Source: Lachnospiraceae bacterium UBA4711 (lineage in GTDB: Bacteria; Bacillota; Clostridia; Lachnospirales; Lachnospiraceae). From it: 48,118 nucleotides of DNA. Shown here piece by piece: positions 47,056-48,118 of this stretch. The translations under genes and the position numbers were made by a program. The stretch spans positions 51,986 through 100,103 of the forward strand of contig DHJV01000157.1 in the NCBI GenBank assembly GCA_002404515.1. Direction: 5' to 3'. The first letter of the stretch is position 1, and every line of letters begins with the position of its first letter. The notes beneath the pieces are model-generated. The model saw only the letters and a list, made by a program, of their open reading frames with translations, was not told where the DNA came from and did not search any database.

Positions 47056-48118
47056 ATGAAAAAAATATTAGCTATGGTTATGGTCTTTGTTCTGTGTTGT
47101 TCATTGTGTGCTTGTAATGCGAGTATCCAAAATGATAATGAAGCAGAAGAAAATAAGGTATCACAGAATGACGGTCAAGGAAATGATGAGAGTTCTGACA
47201 CAGATGAGAGCCAGCAAATTGGAGGTATGAAAATATTAAATGACTCTGATAATCTAGCCAGTTGCTATACAAATGATGGATACTATTATCTAACCGAAGA
47301 TGTCACAAAATTAAAAAACGGCGAATACGGTACACACTTAATGTATATGGATTTTGCAACGCAACAGGAGATTTTTCTGTGCAGCAATACAGGATGTAAA
47401 CACAATACAGCGGACTGTTCGGCAGTTTTCTTAATGGACGAATTTCCAATAATGTCGAGTGGTGTTTTTGTTTACAAAGACAAGCTGTTTGTATTAAGTA
47501 AGGAAATAGATAATGAAGGTGCAGTAACTCAAGATGTATCCATTAGTCTCGGAAATGAAATTACTGAAGCTACACAGGCGGCACTTTATGAAATGAATTT
47601 TGACGGTACAAACCGCCATAAAGTATTTACCTTTGATGCAGGACTAATGGTAGAGGATATTGTATTGGGAAGTAATGATGGACTATATTTTGTTACAAAA
47701 AAGTTATCCAATACTATGGGTAAGGACAACAATAATATTACAACCTCATCTGACAAAAAACTTGTATTTTGGGATATGAAGTCAAAAAGTACCAAGGAGA
47801 TATGCTCGTTGAGTTTTGACGACGGTATTATGTGGAAAATTGTTGGTTGTTTTGATAGTACATTAGTGCTGAATGGTGTTGATTATGGAAAAGAGCTTAC
47901 ATCTGATGACTATACAATGAGTGATAGTGATTGGAAAGACTTATATAAAGACTCAAGCGATGTAATAGCTATTTTGGATTTGGATACAAAAACACTAAAC
48001 GAAAAATATCGTATGGATAATTCTGTGGAACATAGCATTGCAGTTATGGATAATATGATCTATGTGTCTTATTCCAATACAAAAGATATTAAGTCTGTCA
48101 ATATGGAAAATGATGAGG
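47056..48118 (+). CDS. Lipoprotein with CKH-type cysteine motif, 3' end cut off by the window
   Basis: At least 354 residues, open at the right edge. Signal peptide with lipobox LCAC (about Cys20), then a Asp/Glu/Ser/Asn-rich linker (about 25-55). The domain begins ASCYTNDGYYYLTED and carries IFLCSNTGCKHNTADCSAVF (about 113-132), a Cys-x4-CKH-x5-C pattern that I know from many Lachnospiraceae lipoproteins, often predicted as beta-propellers (DUF5050-like). Repeated blocks such as ALYEMNFDGTNRHKVFTF and DVIAILDLDTKTLNEKY fit propeller blades. SD AGGAGG nine bases before ATG 47056. It follows the kinase gene and shares the TTGAC box, so it is the likely target of the second regulator. Confidence 0.85.
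   Translation, partial: MKKILAMVMVFVLCCSLCACNASIQNDNEAEENKVSQNDGQGNDESSDTDESQQIGGMKILNDSDNLASCYTNDGYYYLTEDVTKLKNGEYGTHLMYMDFATQQEIFLCSNTGCKHNTADCSAVFLMDEFPIMSSGVFVYKDKLFVLSKEIDNEGAVTQDVSISLGNEITEATQAALYEMNFDGTNRHKVFTFDAGLMVEDIVLGSNDGLYFVTKKLSNTMGKDNNNITTSSDKKLVFWDMKSKSTKEICSLSFDDGIMWKIVGCFDSTLVLNGVDYGKELTSDDYTMSDSDWKDLYKDSSDVIAILDLDTKTLNEKYRMDNSVEHSIAVMDNMIYVSYSNTKDIKSVNMENDE

Overview
The window reads as chromosomal DNA of an anaerobic Firmicute, most probably a gut Lachnospiraceae (Clostridia). Reasons: strong AGGAGG-type ribosome sites and frequent TTG starts; the rpmG-secE-nusG-rplK-rplA order; TraX, DUF4956, VTC and CotH proteins; two-subunit serine dehydratase; the C..GCKH....C.A type lipoprotein at the right end; and surface proteins with a degenerate sortase-like tail. 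No species can be named from sequence alone. No rRNA, CRISPR array, phage or intact insertion sequence is visible. Three tRNAs are present.

Layout. 1-4.0 kb: end of a MATE exporter, a HAD phosphatase, a TraX-family membrane protein and an orphan FliD-like protein. 4.2-6.4 kb: the ribosomal/transcription operon rpmG-secE-nusG-rplK-rplA, ended by a terminator directly after rplA. 6.4-8.6 kb: a three-gene carrier-protein operon (acyl carrier protein, a BtrH/C39-like protein, Sfp-type phosphopantetheinyl transferase). 8.7-9.4 kb: tRNA-Arg and tRNA-Gln facing each other around two large palindromic, RNA-like elements. 9.6-13.5 kb: a small unknown gene, cvfB, ridA, ilvE and a glycosyltransferase. 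13.6-19.2 kb (minus strand): PAP2 phosphatase, pyrG, two glycosyltransferases and a lipoprotein. 19.4-26.1 kb: a LytS-type kinase, a receiver-SARP regulator, a degenerate copy of its receiver domain, and a 1310-residue surface protein. 26.2-34.1 kb: ttcA-like gene, tRNA-Pro, an OmpR-type two-component pair, a lipoprotein, and the operon VTC polyphosphate polymerase - DUF4956 - CotH kinase. 34.3-40.9 kb: metK, a sulfonate/taurine/nitrate-type ABC importer, a radical SAM protein, a flavin split-barrel protein and a LacI-family regulator. 41.1-42.6 kb: sdaAB-sdaAA. 42.6-44.6 kb (minus): a beta-helix lipoprotein. 44.8-48.1 kb: a more AT-rich accessory stretch with a helix-turn-helix gene remnant, a second OmpR-type pair and a truncated lipoprotein.

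How the parts work together. The strongest new signal is a shared promoter. The VTC-DUF4956-CotH operon and the beta-helix lipoprotein 14 kb away have almost the same regulatory box: two CTAAGGT/TTAAGGT repeats 11 bp apart, 8 bp before a TATACT -10. They are therefore probably one regulon of an OmpR-family regulator, most simply the one next to the VTC operon. The sensor kinase, CotH and the beta-helix protein also share Pro/Gly/Met/Asp/Gln-rich extracellular linkers. I infer a regulated cell-surface system combining polyphosphate synthesis, a secreted-type kinase and a surface lipoprotein. A second candidate is the tightly packed metK-ABC-radical SAM-flavoprotein operon. It carries its own SAM synthase and starts with a LacI/CcpA-type operator over the -10, with a LacI-family gene at its end. 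A third is the carrier-protein mini-operon, whose product is unknown.
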